Source of the DNA: an uncultured Oscillibacter sp.
GTDB lineage: Bacteria > Bacillota > Clostridia > Oscillospirales > Oscillospiraceae
Reading direction: 5' to 3'
Assembly (NCBI GenBank): GCA_910589315.1
Contig: CAJUTB010000009.1
Coordinates: 1 to 64,000, forward strand
DNA length: 64,000 bases
Part shown: positions 54,447 through 63,381 of the stretch, one piece after another
Numbering within the stretch: position 1 is the stretch's first letter
Layout of the letters: each line of letters opens with the position of its first letter
Notes under the pieces: generated by a model
Databases searched by the model: none
What the model was told of the DNA's origin: nothing
The model's input: only the letters and a program-made list of their open reading frames with translations
Position numbers and translations under genes: made by a program

Positions 54447-55816
54447 AGACCCAGGATCATAGAGGCGAAACGGAAATAAATCAGCAGCGATAGAGCGTCT
54501 ACGATGGTGGTGATGAACGGCGAGGCCATCACCGCAGGGTCAAAGCCAATGCGCTTGGCTAACAGCGGTAAGGCACAGCCTACCAGCTTGGCACAAAGCA
54601 CTGTCCCAATCAGCGTTGCGCAGACTACCATGGCAACTTGTGGGGTTACGGTTGGATTTTGAAGCAGCCAGCGGTCCACCAGCATCATTTTTACAAAGTT
54701 TGCAATCGCCAGACACAAACCGCAGCACACCGAAACTCGGAATTCTTTCCAAAGCACCTGCACCATATCGGAAAACCGGACTTCTCCCAGGGACAACGCA
54801 CGAATTACGGCGGTAGATGCCTGGGTCCCGCTGTTGCCGCCAGTGCCGGAAAGCATGGGAATGAAAGAAGTCAGAATCGCGCAGGCCATCAATGATTTTT
54901 CAAAATAGGTCAGGATAATACCCGTGAAGGTGGCTGACAGCATCAAGAGCATTAACCACGGGGTTCGGGCCTTCCAGGTTTCAAAAACGCCGGTTTTCAA
55001 ATACGGTTTATCGCTCGGAAGAATTGCGGCCATCTTTTCGATGTCCTCAGTGACCTCCTCCTGCAAAACGTCCATCGCGTCGTCAACCGTGACAATCCCA
55101 ACAAGCCGGTTTTCTTTATCCACAACCGGCAGGGCCAGAAAGTCGTATTTACTCAAGGCCCGGGCGGTGGTTTCCTGGTCGTCCAGCGTTTGCACGGCGA
55201 TAATGTTCCGCTCCATGATGTCCCCAATGATATCGTCTTCTTCCGCCAGAAGCAACGTCCGGATGCTCAATAGGCCGATCAGCCGCCGCCCTTCGTCGAT
55301 CACATAACAAATATTGATGGTTTCCTTGTCCGGTCCCGTCCGGCGGATACGCTTCAAAGCGTCCTCTACCGTCATGACTTCCTTCAGGTCCACAAATTCC
55401 GTGGTCATGATGCTCCCAGCGGAATCCTCCGGGTATTTCAGAATTTCATTGATGCTTTTCCGGATCTCCGGGTCCGAATGCCGCAGAATGCGTTTGACCA
55501 CATTCGCAGGCATTTCCTCCACAATATCAACCGTATCGTCCAAATACAGCTCGTCCAACACTTCCCGAAGCTCTGTGTTGGAAAAGCTGTGAATTAAAAG
55601 CTCCTGTTCGTCGCTGTCCAGTTCCACAAACACTTCCGCCGCCAGCTCCTTCGGCAGCAGCCGGAACATCAGCGGGACCCGCTCGTCCAGGTCCTCGCAG
55701 AGCGACGCGATATCCGCCGCCTCCATCGGTAGCAGCAGGTCCCGCAGCTCCGCATAGCGTTTTCGCTGGAATAATTCCTCAATTTCTTCCAACAGCTCGT
55801 CTCTCTTTTCAAACAT
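54443..55816 (-). CDS. mgtE: Magnesium transporter MgtE
   Basis: 457 residues. An N-terminal superhelical domain (MEAADIASLCEDLDERVPLM), two CBS domains (about 140-260; TEFVDLKEVMTVEDALKRIR, LALPVVDKENRLVGIVTVDD) that sense Mg, and five membrane helices. It is a Mg-gated channel. The ATG 55814-55816 (MFEKRDEL) follows AAGGGGGG. Upstream is a Mg-sensing M-box riboswitch. Confidence 0.95.
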   Translation of the reverse strand: MFEKRDELLEEIEELFQRKRYAELRDLLLPMEAADIASLCEDLDERVPLMFRLLPKELAAEVFVELDSDEQELLIHSFSNTELREVLDELYLDDTVDIVEEMPANVVKRILRHSDPEIRKSINEILKYPEDSAGSIMTTEFVDLKEVMTVEDALKRIRRTGPDKETINICYVIDEGRRLIGLLSIRTLLLAEEDDIIGDIMERNIIAVQTLDDQETTARALSKYDFLALPVVDKENRLVGIVTVDDAMDVLQEEVTEDIEKMAAILPSDKPYLKTGVFETWKARTPWLMLLMLSATFTGIILTYFEKSLMACAILTSFIPMLSGTGGNSGTQASTAVIRALSLGEVRFSDMVQVLWKEFRVSVCCGLCLAIANFVKMMLVDRWLLQNPTVTPQVAMVVCATLIGTVLCAKLVGCALPLLAKRIGFDPAVMASPFITTIVDALSLLIYFRFASMILGL

Positions 55817-55924
55817 AGCCCAGGCCCCCCTTTCCTTTTTTCGCATATATAGCAAAATTCTCCAATCGTCCCTTCCGGCGCGATTGAAGAACCTGTTTTA
55901 TCAGGCGACGATTTTACCCTTCGC

Positions 55925-56085
55925 CTGCCGTTCGAGCTTTAGCCTCACAAGGCGGTGAAATTGCATTAGATGATACCTTCCTGTTCGATACCGCCTGTTC
56001 AAACCAGCTTGGGATGTCTCCATCCCTTCGCGGCAGCAATCCATATCCTTGTGGCAGCCTTACCTACCGGACCCTATGCAGTTTT
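55925..56085 (-). promoter_or_regulatory. M-box (ykoK) magnesium riboswitch
   Basis: The minus-strand leader of mgtE reads GGTAAGGCTGCC, GGATATGG, TTGCTGCCGCGAAGGGATGG, AGACATCCC, then AACAGGCGGTATCG and, toward the 3' end, GTGAGGCTAAAGCTC. This is the M-box order (GGUgAGGCU...CUGCC...GAAA...GACgCC/CAA...GCUAAAGCUC). High Mg should stop mgtE expression. The segment 55817-55924 between it and mgtE holds the expression platform; I could not assign its alternative stems with confidence. Confidence 0.82.
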
Positions 56086-56098
56086 TCCAGATACCTCT

Positions 56099-56127
56099 AT
56101 CTTATGCCGTTTTCCCATTTCTGTCAA
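56099..56127 (-). promoter_or_regulatory. Promoter of the mgtE leader
   Basis: Minus strand: TTGACA (56122-56127), 17 bp, TAAGAT (56099-56104), just ahead of the M-box. Confidence 0.8.
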
Positions 56128-56190
56128 GGTTCTGTTAAAACTTTGGGTAAAATCCTCCCTCTCCCTCGATGCCGTTTCCGGTCTTATCCC

Positions 56191-56219
56191 TTGACGATGG
56201 AGATTGACCGGTATATAAT
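56191..56219 (+). promoter_or_regulatory. Promoter of the second SLH protein gene
   Basis: TTGACG (56191-56196), 17 bp, TATAAT (56214-56219). Confidence 0.8.
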
Positions 56220-56267
56220 AGAAATTGAAATCAGGCGGTTTTTCGCCGGAAAGAGGGGATTTTCTTT

Positions 56268-57719
56268 ATGAAACGCTTCCTTACCATCCTATTCGCCACG
56301 CTGCTGCTGTCTGCCGCGCTGTGCGTCAGCGTCTCCGCTTACAGCTTCGACGGCGCGGCGGAGGAATTGTCTGCCATTGGCATTTTCAAGGGTTCCGCCT
56401 CCGGCTTCCAGCTGGACCAGGCCCCCACCCGCTCCCAGGCCGCCATTATGCTGGTCCGGCTTTACGGTGCGGAAGAAGAAGCGAAGGCCGCCTATGCCGC
56501 CGGGAATATCAAATGCCCCTTTGCGGACGTAGGCGAAACCGCCGCGCCCTATGTTGCATGGCTAGTCGAAAAGGGCGTTGCAAACGGCGTCTCCGCGGAT
56601 TCCTTCGGCGCGGCGAATCCCTGCACCGGTAAGGCTTACACAATTTTCCTGCTCCGCGCTCTGGGCTATAAGGACGGCGAAGACTTTACCACTGCGAATG
56701 CCCAGGAATTTGGTCTGACGCGGGGACTGTTCAGCCCCTCCGCCCTCACTGGAACCTTTCTCCGGGACGACCTTGCCGCTCTTACCTATCAGGCTCTGGC
56801 CTGTGATTTGAAGGACGGCAGCACGTACCTGCTGGACAGCCTCATCAAAAGCGGCGCGATTGACGCAGCCGCCGCCAAGCCGGTCACGGACAAGATTGAG
56901 ACTTACCGCAGCCTGCAAAGCGTTACCACGGAAACCATGGGCGGTTGCTTGGATACGGATATCAGCATGAAAGCGGGCTTCTCCTATTCCATGAAGGGCC
57001 AGAGCGGCGGCACGCCGCTTGACATGGCGGAAAGCATGGAATTCACCGGTTCCGGCAATGCAAAGGTTCGTATGACGGAAGAAGATATGGAGATGGCCAT
57101 GACGCTCGGCCTCAAGATGGAGGATGAAACCATGGATGCCGAAATGTGGCTGAAAGACGGCATGGTTTATGTCCGTTCCGGAGAAGAAACTTATAAGGAA
57201 GAAATTCCCGGTCTGGCGGAACTTTCTGCCTCTGCGATGCCGGTCAAGGCCAATGCGGCCCTTCTCCCCTTCCTGGAATCCGTCACTTCCAAAACCTCCG
57301 GCACGGATACCATTTACACGCTTGCCTTGAATGACGCTCTGGCTAATACGGCGAACGATTTTATTTCTAAGATTTTCAGTTTCATGGCCGATGCCGGTCA
57401 AATTAGTACGGCCTCCTCTATGGACGGCTCTGTGTTCACCTATACCCTCGATAAAGATGGACAGCTGAAAAACGCCTCTGTCAGCTTCAATATCGGCTTT
57501 ACTATGGATATAAATCTGGGCGAAGGCGAACAAGGTACGTTCAAGATTTCCATGAAAATGGATATAGACATGGACGTAAAGGCCACCGGCAAGGATGTCA
57601 AAATCACCTTCCCGGATTTCTCTGATTTCAAAGAAGCTTCTGCCTCCGCTGCCAACGAGAGAGTCATTGGTGGAGCGGATGGCCCCACCTCTATCTTTGC
57701 AACGGCGATCCCTGCCTGA
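56268..57719 (+). CDS. Secreted SLH-type protein with a C-terminal GGADGPT tail
   Basis: 483 residues. Signal peptide KRFLTILFATLLLSAALCVSVSA. Residues about 25-205 carry SLH-type repeats (ELSAIGIFKGSASGFQLDQA then TRSQAAIMLVRLYG; CPFADVGETAAPYVAWLVEK). The rest is a beta-rich domain with many Met and acidic residues (MTEEDMEMAMTLGLKMEDET), like the LolA/LppX-type fold of DUF6612 proteins, an inference. The last residues are ERVIGGADGPTSIFATAIPA; IGGADGPT is otherwise known from the membrane beta subunit of Na-pumping decarboxylases. AAAGAGGGG precedes the ATG. Probably wall-attached; function unknown. Confidence 0.8.
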   Translation: MKRFLTILFATLLLSAALCVSVSAYSFDGAAEELSAIGIFKGSASGFQLDQAPTRSQAAIMLVRLYGAEEEAKAAYAAGNIKCPFADVGETAAPYVAWLVEKGVANGVSADSFGAANPCTGKAYTIFLLRALGYKDGEDFTTANAQEFGLTRGLFSPSALTGTFLRDDLAALTYQALACDLKDGSTYLLDSLIKSGAIDAAAAKPVTDKIETYRSLQSVTTETMGGCLDTDISMKAGFSYSMKGQSGGTPLDMAESMEFTGSGNAKVRMTEEDMEMAMTLGLKMEDETMDAEMWLKDGMVYVRSGEETYKEEIPGLAELSASAMPVKANAALLPFLESVTSKTSGTDTIYTLALNDALANTANDFISKIFSFMADAGQISTASSMDGSVFTYTLDKDGQLKNASVSFNIGFTMDINLGEGEQGTFKISMKMDIDMDVKATGKDVKITFPDFSDFKEASASAANERVIGGADGPTSIFATAIPA

Positions 57720-57738
57720 ATAACGGAAAATAGAAATA

Positions 57739-57777
57739 AAAACGTCCGGCGGAACAATTTCCGCCGGACGTTTTTTT
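57739..57777. terminator. Bidirectional terminator between the SLH gene and trmD
   Basis: AAAACGTCCGGCGGA, loop, TCCGCCGGACGTTTTTTT: perfect stem flanked by A and T runs. Confidence 0.9.
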
Positions 57778-58543
57778 ATGGTTCCGCGTCTTCCAACGCC
57801 AATTCCTCTTTTGCCTGCTGCAACACCTTTTTCTCGGCCTTGGTGGTCAGCTGGCTCTCGTCGAACTTCGCAAACAGGTCCGGGCGGCGGCGCATGGTCC
57901 GCTTATAGCTCTCCTTTTTCCGCCAGCCGGCCACTTTTCCGTGATCGCCGGAAAGCAGAATCTCCGGCACCTCCCGGCCATGCCACACCGCGGGACGCGA
58001 ATACTGTGGATATTCCAGCAGGCCATTCCAGTGGGATTCCTCCTCAAAGCACTCCGCGTCCGGCAAAACGCCGGGAACCATCCGGCACACGGCGTCCGCA
58101 ACCGCCATCGCGGGAATCTCCCCGCCGGTCAGGACAAAATCACCCATGGAGATTTCCTCGTCTACGCACTCGTCTAAAAACCGCTGGTCCACGCCCTCAT
58201 AATGCCCGCAGACCAGGATCAGGTGCGAATGCTGCTCTTTCAATTCCCTGGCAACCTCCTGCGTAAATGTCCGGCCGCAGGGAGAGAGAAAAATCGTCCG
58301 GCCCGGTCCATGGGTTTCCGTCACGTGCTCCCAGCACCGAAACAACGGGTCTGCCTGCATCACGGCCCCACGGCCTCCGCCATAGGGATAATCGTCCACC
58401 TGCATCTGTTTATTCGTCGTATATTCCCGAATCTGGTGGGTACGGATGGCAATATGTCCCCGCTCCTGCGCCCGGCCCAGAATGCTCACATTCAGCATCG
58501 CGTCCACGGAAGCCGGGAACAGCGTCAGGATGTCAATCTGCAT
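57776..58543 (-). CDS. trmD: tRNA (guanine-37-N1)-methyltransferase
   Basis: 255 residues. Starts MQIDILTLFPASVDAMLNVS; the SAM knot is LVCGHYEGVDQRFLDECVDE and ISMGDFVLTGGEIPAMAVAD. It prevents +1 frameshifting. Its ATG shares one base with the rimM stop (TAATG). A long charged C terminus is normal. Confidence 0.96.
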   Translation of the reverse strand: MQIDILTLFPASVDAMLNVSILGRAQERGHIAIRTHQIREYTTNKQMQVDDYPYGGGRGAVMQADPLFRCWEHVTETHGPGRTIFLSPCGRTFTQEVARELKEQHSHLILVCGHYEGVDQRFLDECVDEEISMGDFVLTGGEIPAMAVADAVCRMVPGVLPDAECFEEESHWNGLLEYPQYSRPAVWHGREVPEILLSGDHGKVAGWRKKESYKRTMRRRPDLFAKFDESQLTTKAEKKVLQQAKEELALEDAEP

Positions 58544-59034
58544 TACAAGCCCTCCCAGATTCGGACATCCATCCGGTTCTCGTCCATATCAATTCCTAGG
58601 ATAAACGCGTCCTTCACGGCGGGAATCAGATACTCCCGCACGCCCCGCACGGTGTAAACCTTGCTGGCCGGGTAGTCCTCCACCCGCACCAGCTCGCCCA
58701 CACATGCGCCGGTTTCGGCGTCGTAAACGTCCAGGCCCAGCAGCTCGTCATCGAAATACTCTCCCGCGGGAAGCTCCGCTTCCTCCCGCAGAATATACAA
58801 ATCCTTTTCCCGCAGGGCCTGGGCCGCCTCCCGCTCCTCCACGCCGGAAAATTTCAGCATGGCAAGGCCCTTGTGTACCCGAAAGCCGGAGGGTGCAAGG
58901 GCTTTGCCATCCAAATAAAAGGTCTGAAAGCGTCCGAGAAACGCCGGATCCACATTCCGCGGCTGGACCTTCAGTTCTCCCCGGATGCCGTGGACGCCTA
59001 CAATGCGTCCAATACGGATTTTTTCCAGTTTCAT
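58543..59034 (-). CDS. rimM: 16S rRNA processing protein RimM
   Basis: 163 residues. RIGRIVGVHGIRGELKVQPR at the N terminus and the PRC-barrel (LPAGEYFDDELLGLDVYD, YLIPAVKDAFILGID) are typical. It assists 30S head maturation. Directly coupled to trmD. Confidence 0.95.
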   Translation of the reverse strand: MKLEKIRIGRIVGVHGIRGELKVQPRNVDPAFLGRFQTFYLDGKALAPSGFRVHKGLAMLKFSGVEEREAAQALREKDLYILREEAELPAGEYFDDELLGLDVYDAETGACVGELVRVEDYPASKVYTVRGVREYLIPAVKDAFILGIDMDENRMDVRIWEGL

Positions 59035-59057
59035 CGGTTCTCCCTGTCTATGAAATA

Positions 59058-59086
59058 CCCCTGATGCGGACTGGCCGCATCAGGGG
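59058..59086 (-). terminator. Terminator after rplQ
   Basis: CCCCTGATGCGG / CCGCATCAGGGG, minus-strand tail TATTTCA. It ends the ribosomal protein operon. Confidence 0.7.
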
Positions 59087-59099
59087 AGATTGCAGTTCA

Positions 59100-59441
59100 T
59101 TACACCAGCTCAATCACAGCCGTTTCCGCCGCGTCGCCGCGCCGGATGCCGGTACGGATGATACGGGTATAACCGCCGTTCCGCTCCGCATAGGTCGGAG
59201 CAATTTCCTTAAACAGCTTCTTGCACACGTCCTCCCGCGTTATAAAGCTCATCGCTTTGCGATACGCGGCCAGGTCGCTCTTTTTGCCAAGGGTAATCAT
59301 CTTTTCGGCCAAAGGCTTGATTTCCTTGGCACGGGTGACAGTCGTCTCCATCTTTCCGTGATCCAGGAAATCCGTGACCTGCTGGCGCAGCATCGCCATA
59401 CGCTGGTCCGTAGTCTTGCCAAGTTTCCGAGTTCCGGGCAT
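59100..59441 (-). CDS. rplQ: Ribosomal protein L17
   Basis: 113 residues: MPGTRKLGKTTDQRMAMLRQ and ITLGKKSDLAAYRKAMSFIT. AAGGAGG precedes the ATG. Last gene of the superoperon. Confidence 0.97.
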   Translation of the reverse strand: MPGTRKLGKTTDQRMAMLRQQVTDFLDHGKMETTVTRAKEIKPLAEKMITLGKKSDLAAYRKAMSFITREDVCKKLFKEIAPTYAERNGGYTRIIRTGIRRGDAAETAVIELV

Positions 59442-59492
59442 TTCGGTTCCCTCCTTATCGTATTCGTCTCGCCGTCTGAATTCGAGCGGCGG

Positions 59493-60443
59493 TTAGTTGT
59501 TCTCCTCGTCAGCCAGGTGCAGGCCCATCATGGCCAGCTTGTTAATGACCTCCTCCAGGGATTTCCGCCCCAGGTTCCGGACCTTCATCATTTCATCCTC
59601 GGTCTTGGAAATCAAATCCTCCACCGTGTTGATGTTTGCCCGTTTCAGGCAGTTGAAGCTCCGGACGGAGAGGTCCAGCTCCTCGATGGTCATTTCCAGC
59701 ACCTTATCCCGCTGCGCCTCCGCCTTTTCCACAACGGTGGGCTTGCTGCCGACGTTCTCCGACAAATCGGTGAACAGCGTGAAATGGTCGCACAAAATCT
59801 TGGCTCCCAGGGACACGGCGTCCCGGGCGGAAATGGTTCCGTCCGTCCACACCTCCAGCAGCAGCCGGTCAAAATCGCTGGACGTACCCACACGGGTCGG
59901 CTCCACCGAGTAGTTCACCTTATACACCGGCGTGTAAATGGAGTCCACCGCAATGGTACCGATCACGTTCTGCTGCGGCTTGTTCCGGTCGGCGGGTACA
60001 TAGCCGCGGCCATGGGAAAGTGTGATCTCCATATTGAGGGTCGCCCCATTGTCCAGCGTGGCGATGTGCATATCCGGGTTGAGGATCTCCACCTCGCCGT
60101 CTGCCTTGATATCGCCCGCCGTTACCACGCAGGGACCTACCGCCTCAATATAAACCGTTTTTACCGAATCGCTGTGGAGCTTTGTCAAAAGCCCTTTCAC
60201 GTTCAGGACAATTTCCGTCACATCCTCTTTGACGCCTGGGATGGTGGAAAATTCATGCTGAACGCCTGTGATCTTGATGGTGGTCGGGGCCGTGCCGGGG
60301 AGCGACGAGAGCATAATGCGGCGAAGCGCATTTCCCAACGTGGTGCCATACCCGCGCTCCAGGGGTTCTACGACATATTTTCCATAGGTCGCGTCGCCTG
60401 GCGTTTCGATACATTCGATCTGGGGCTTTTCAATTTCAATCAC
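59493..60443 (-). CDS. rpoA: RNA polymerase alpha subunit
   Basis: 316 residues. N-terminal dimerisation domain (VEPLERGYGTTLGNALRRIM, LSSLPGTAPTTIKI) and C-terminal DNA/activator-binding domain (LSVRSFNCLKRANINTVEDL, RNLGRKSLEEVINKLAMMGL). The start is GTG (60441-60443) with GAAGGAGG upstream. Confidence 0.97.
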   Translation of the reverse strand: MIEIEKPQIECIETPGDATYGKYVVEPLERGYGTTLGNALRRIMLSSLPGTAPTTIKITGVQHEFSTIPGVKEDVTEIVLNVKGLLTKLHSDSVKTVYIEAVGPCVVTAGDIKADGEVEILNPDMHIATLDNGATLNMEITLSHGRGYVPADRNKPQQNVIGTIAVDSIYTPVYKVNYSVEPTRVGTSSDFDRLLLEVWTDGTISARDAVSLGAKILCDHFTLFTDLSENVGSKPTVVEKAEAQRDKVLEMTIEELDLSVRSFNCLKRANINTVEDLISKTEDEMMKVRNLGRKSLEEVINKLAMMGLHLADEENN

Positions 60444-60524
60444 GCAGTACCCTCCTTCATCTTCTCAACGCGGCGATGCAAAACGCCGCCTGCGGTCCGT
60501 ATCATGGTCGAGGGTATCCTCCGA

Positions 60525-61127
60525 TTACTTGGAGTACAGCTCAACGATCAGATGCTCCTCCACCGGGATGTCAATATCCTCACGGGCGGGAAGGCGCAGA
60601 ACGGTGCCCTTCAGGGTGTTCTTCTCCCGCTCCATCCACGCGGGCAGGAGGAAAATGGGGGCGTCCTGTCCCGTCAGACGCTTGAACGCCTCGGAAGAAC
60701 GGCTGCCCTCGGCAACTTCAATCGCGTCGCCAGCCTTCACCAGATAAGAGGGGATGTTGACCTTCTTGCCGTTCACGGTGAAATGGCCGTGGCTCACCAG
60801 CTGGCGCGCCTGGCGGCGGGTCATGGCGAAGCCCATGCGGTAAATCACGTTATCCAGGCGGCGTTCCACCAGAATCAGCAGGTTGTCGCCCGTCTTGCCG
60901 GGGGCGGCGGCCGCCTTTTCATAGTAGCTGTGGAACTGCTTTTCCAGGATGCCGTAGATGAATTTGACCTTTTGCTTCTCGTTCAGCTGGATGCCATATT
61001 CGCTTTTCTTCTTCCGCATCTGGCCGCCGGGATTCCGATTGGTCTCCTTCTTGGCGTAGCCCATGACGGCGGGAGAAATGCCCAAAGCCTTGCAGCGTTT
61101 GGCAATCGGCTGCATATTCCTTGCCAT
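60525..61127 (-). CDS. rpsD: Ribosomal protein S4
   Basis: 200 residues; the S4 RNA-binding domain is RRLDNVIYRMGFAMTRRQAR then QLVSHGHFTVNGKKVNIPSY. It is of the Zn-free type by its N terminus (MARNMQPIAKRCKALGISP). GAGGAGG precedes the ATG. Confidence 0.97.
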   Translation of the reverse strand: MARNMQPIAKRCKALGISPAVMGYAKKETNRNPGGQMRKKKSEYGIQLNEKQKVKFIYGILEKQFHSYYEKAAAAPGKTGDNLLILVERRLDNVIYRMGFAMTRRQARQLVSHGHFTVNGKKVNIPSYLVKAGDAIEVAEGSRSSEAFKRLTGQDAPIFLLPAWMEREKNTLKGTVLRLPAREDIDIPVEEHLIVELYSK

Positions 61128-61151
61128 ATTGCTTGTTACCTCCTCTTTCGA

Positions 61152-61556
61152 TTACACGCGGCGGCGCTTCGGGGGGCGGCAGCCGTTGTGGGGGATCGGG
61201 GTGACGTCCTTGATCATCGTCACTTCCAGTCCCACCGCCTGCAAAGCGCGGATGGCGGCTTCGCGGCCCTGGCCGGGGCCTTTCACGAATACTTCCACCG
61301 TCTTCAGCCCATGCTCCATGGCGGCGCGGGCGGCAGTCTCAGCGGCCGTCTGGGCGGCAAACGGGGTGGATTTTTTGCTACCCCGGAAGCCCAGTCCGCC
61401 GGAGGAGGCCCAGGAAATGGCGTTGCCCTGGGAGTCGGTGACGGTTACCATGGTGTTATTGAAGGAAGACCGGATATGGACCTGTCCACGCTCGATGTTC
61501 TTCCTCTCGCGGCGGCGGCGGATGACCTTTTTGCCGCCAGTTTTTGCTGCTGCCAT
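61152..61556 (-). CDS. rpsK: Ribosomal protein S11
   Basis: 134 residues: HIRSSFNNTMVTVTDSQGNA, KSTPFAAQTAAETAARAAME and a C-terminal TPIPHNGCRPPKRRRV. AAGGAGG precedes the ATG. Confidence 0.97.
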   Translation of the reverse strand: MAAAKTGGKKVIRRRRERKNIERGQVHIRSSFNNTMVTVTDSQGNAISWASSGGLGFRGSKKSTPFAAQTAAETAARAAMEHGLKTVEVFVKGPGQGREAAIRALQAVGLEVTMIKDVTPIPHNGCRPPKRRRV

Positions 61557-61571
61557 ATTGGTTCTCCCTCC

Positions 61572-61937
61572 TTACTTCTTCTTGTTCGCAATGGTCTTCT
61601 TGGGACCTTTGCGGGTGCGGGCATTGGTCTTGCTGCGCTGGCCGCGGACCGGCAGGCCCTTGCGGTGGCGCAGGCCGCGGTAGCAGCCAATTTCGCTCAG
61701 ACGCTTGATGTCCAGCGCGGTCTGGCGGCGCAGGTCGCCTTCGACGGTGTACTCCTCAATGGCGTCGCGGAGCTTCTGCTCCTCGGCGTCCGTCAGGTCC
61801 TTCACCCGGGTATCCGGATTCACGCCGGACTTTGTCAGAATATCCTTCGCGCTCTTTCTGCCAATGCCGTAAATATAGGTCAGGCCGATTTCAATTCGTT
61901 TATCCTTCGGCAGGTCAATACCGGCAATACGTGCCAT
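61572..61937 (-). CDS. rpsM: Ribosomal protein S13
   Basis: 121 residues: MARIAGIDLPKDKRIEIGLT, YIYGIGRKSAKDIL and a basic C terminus GQRSKTNARTRKGPKKTIAN. GGAGGTG precedes the ATG. Confidence 0.97.
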   Translation of the reverse strand: MARIAGIDLPKDKRIEIGLTYIYGIGRKSAKDILTKSGVNPDTRVKDLTDAEEQKLRDAIEEYTVEGDLRRQTALDIKRLSEIGCYRGLRHRKGLPVRGQRSKTNARTRKGPKKTIANKKK

Positions 61938-61965
61938 ACTTCTAAAGCACCTCCACTTTCAATTG

Positions 61966-62079
61966 TCAGCCCTGTCTCTGCTTGTGCTTCGGGTTCTCGC
62001 AAATGACCATTACCCGGCCTTTGCGGCGGATAACCTTGCACTTTTCGCACATGGGCTTCACAGACGGTCTTACTTTCAT
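61966..62079 (-). CDS. rpmJ: Ribosomal protein L36
   Basis: 37 residues: MKVRPSVKPMCEKCKVIRRK and a CEN-PKHKQRQG end, with the C-x2-C...C...H zinc pattern of the Zn-binding form. It lies between infA and rpsM, its usual place. Confidence 0.95.
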   Translation of the reverse strand: MKVRPSVKPMCEKCKVIRRKGRVMVICENPKHKQRQG

Positions 62080-62108
62080 AGGTTCAAACCATTCCTTTCA
62101 GCGGTTGT

Positions 62109-62327
62109 TCACTTGCTGCGCCAGGTGATCCGGCCGCGGGTCAGATCATACGGGGACATTTCCACCGTGACCTTGTCGCCGGGCAGAATCCGGATGAAAT
62201 TCATCCTCAGTTTCCCGGAAATATGCGCCAGAATCATGTGACCATTTCCAATGTCAACCTGGAACGTCGTGTTGGGCAGGGCTTCCACCACAACACCTTC
62301 CACTTCGATCATGTCGGATTTTGCCAA
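62109..62327 (-). CDS. infA: Translation initiation factor IF-1
   Basis: 72 residues: MAKSDMIEVEGVVVEALPNT and ISGKLRMNFIRILPGDKVTV. The start is TTG (62325-62327) with AGGAGGG seven bases upstream; no ATG is available at the family start. The non-ATG start of a factor that monitors initiation is notable. Three bases separate it from the KOW gene stop. Confidence 0.95.
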   Translation of the reverse strand: MAKSDMIEVEGVVVEALPNTTFQVDIGNGHMILAHISGKLRMNFIRILPGDKVTVEMSPYDLTRGRITWRSK

Positions 62328-62330
62328 ACG

Positions 62331-62615
62331 TTATCCCTCCTGGTCCGGCTGGATCACCTCGCGGCAGGCCGCGAGGGTCCTGCGAAGCTCACTGTTGGTG
62401 ATCTTCTCCTCGCTCTTGATCTTCTCAGACAGGCGGGTCTCCTCCGAGGACACGAACAAAACGTGCCTGCGCTTTTTGCGCTTCGGGGATTCCACCTTCC
62501 TCGATTTTCCGTCCGCCAGCAGGAGGTACTCTCCCTCCACCGCCAGAACGACAAAGAGTTTTCCTTTGTCCCTTCCCGCGCCGGAGCGGACGATGTTTGA
62601 TTTTTCAATTTCCAT
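62331..62615 (-). CDS. KOW-domain RNA-binding protein
   Basis: 94 residues; the KOW-like start is VRSGAGRDKGKLFVVLAVEG, followed by LLADGKSRKVESPKRKKRRH, resembling the L14e/L27e-like proteins placed between map and infA in clostridia. Role in the ribosome or translation is inferred from context. Confidence 0.9.
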   Translation of the reverse strand: MEIEKSNIVRSGAGRDKGKLFVVLAVEGEYLLLADGKSRKVESPKRKKRRHVLFVSSEETRLSEKIKSEEKITNSELRRTLAACREVIQPDQEG

Positions 62616-62625
62616 ACTTTCCCCG

Positions 62626-63381
62626 TCAAATCGCTGGGGCCGTGAGGATCTCCGGCTCCCCGCCGGTAATCAGGATCGTATTTTCGTAGTGGGCCGAAAG
62701 ACTCCCGTCCGCCGTTTTCACGGTCCAGCCGTCGCTTAGCTGGGTGATGGCCGCCTTGCCGGCATTGACCATCGGCTCCACTGCCAGGGTCATACCCCGC
62801 AGCAGCCGCGGCCCCCGGCCCGGATGGCCGTAATTGGGAATCTCCGGCGGTTCGTGCATTTTCGTGCCGACCCCGTGGCCCACATATTCCCGGACCACGG
62901 AACAGCCGTGGCTTTCCGCATAGGCTTGAATCGCCGCAGACATGTCCTGAAGGCGATGGCCTTCTTTGGCGAAGCGGATGCCCTCGAAAAAGCTCTGCCT
63001 GGTCACGTCGATCAGGTTTCGCGCCTCCGGGGAGACCGTTCCGCAGGGGAACGTCGCCGCACAGTCGCCATGGAAGCCCCCAATGTACGCGCCCACGTCA
63101 ATGCTCACGATATCGCCTTCCTGCAACACCCGCTTTTTGCTGGGTATGCCGTGAATGATCTCGTCGTTGACGCTGATGCAGACGCTGGCTGGAAAGCCGT
63201 TGTAGTGGAGAAAAGACGGAACCGCCCCTTCCTTTCGGATAAAACGCTCCACCGCGTCGTTGATCGACTGGGTTGTAACGCCGGGCCTTACCATTTCCCC
63301 TGCCAAAGCACGGGCAGCCGCGGTAATTTTTCCGGCCCGGCGCATCAAGTCGATCTCATGGGAAGATTTCAGCACAATCAT
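62626..63381 (-). CDS. map: Methionine aminopeptidase, type I
   Basis: 251 residues. Metal ligands are visible in DIVSIDVGAYIGGFHGDCAA (two Asps), VGHGVGTKMHEPPEIPNYG (His), LAVEPMVNAG (Glu) and the C-terminal HYENTILITGGEPEILT (Glu). It removes the initiator Met. Its ATG overlaps the adk stop (ATGA). Confidence 0.96.
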   Translation of the reverse strand: MIVLKSSHEIDLMRRAGKITAAARALAGEMVRPGVTTQSINDAVERFIRKEGAVPSFLHYNGFPASVCISVNDEIIHGIPSKKRVLQEGDIVSIDVGAYIGGFHGDCAATFPCGTVSPEARNLIDVTRQSFFEGIRFAKEGHRLQDMSAAIQAYAESHGCSVVREYVGHGVGTKMHEPPEIPNYGHPGRGPRLLRGMTLAVEPMVNAGKAAITQLSDGWTVKTADGSLSAHYENTILITGGEPEILTAPAI

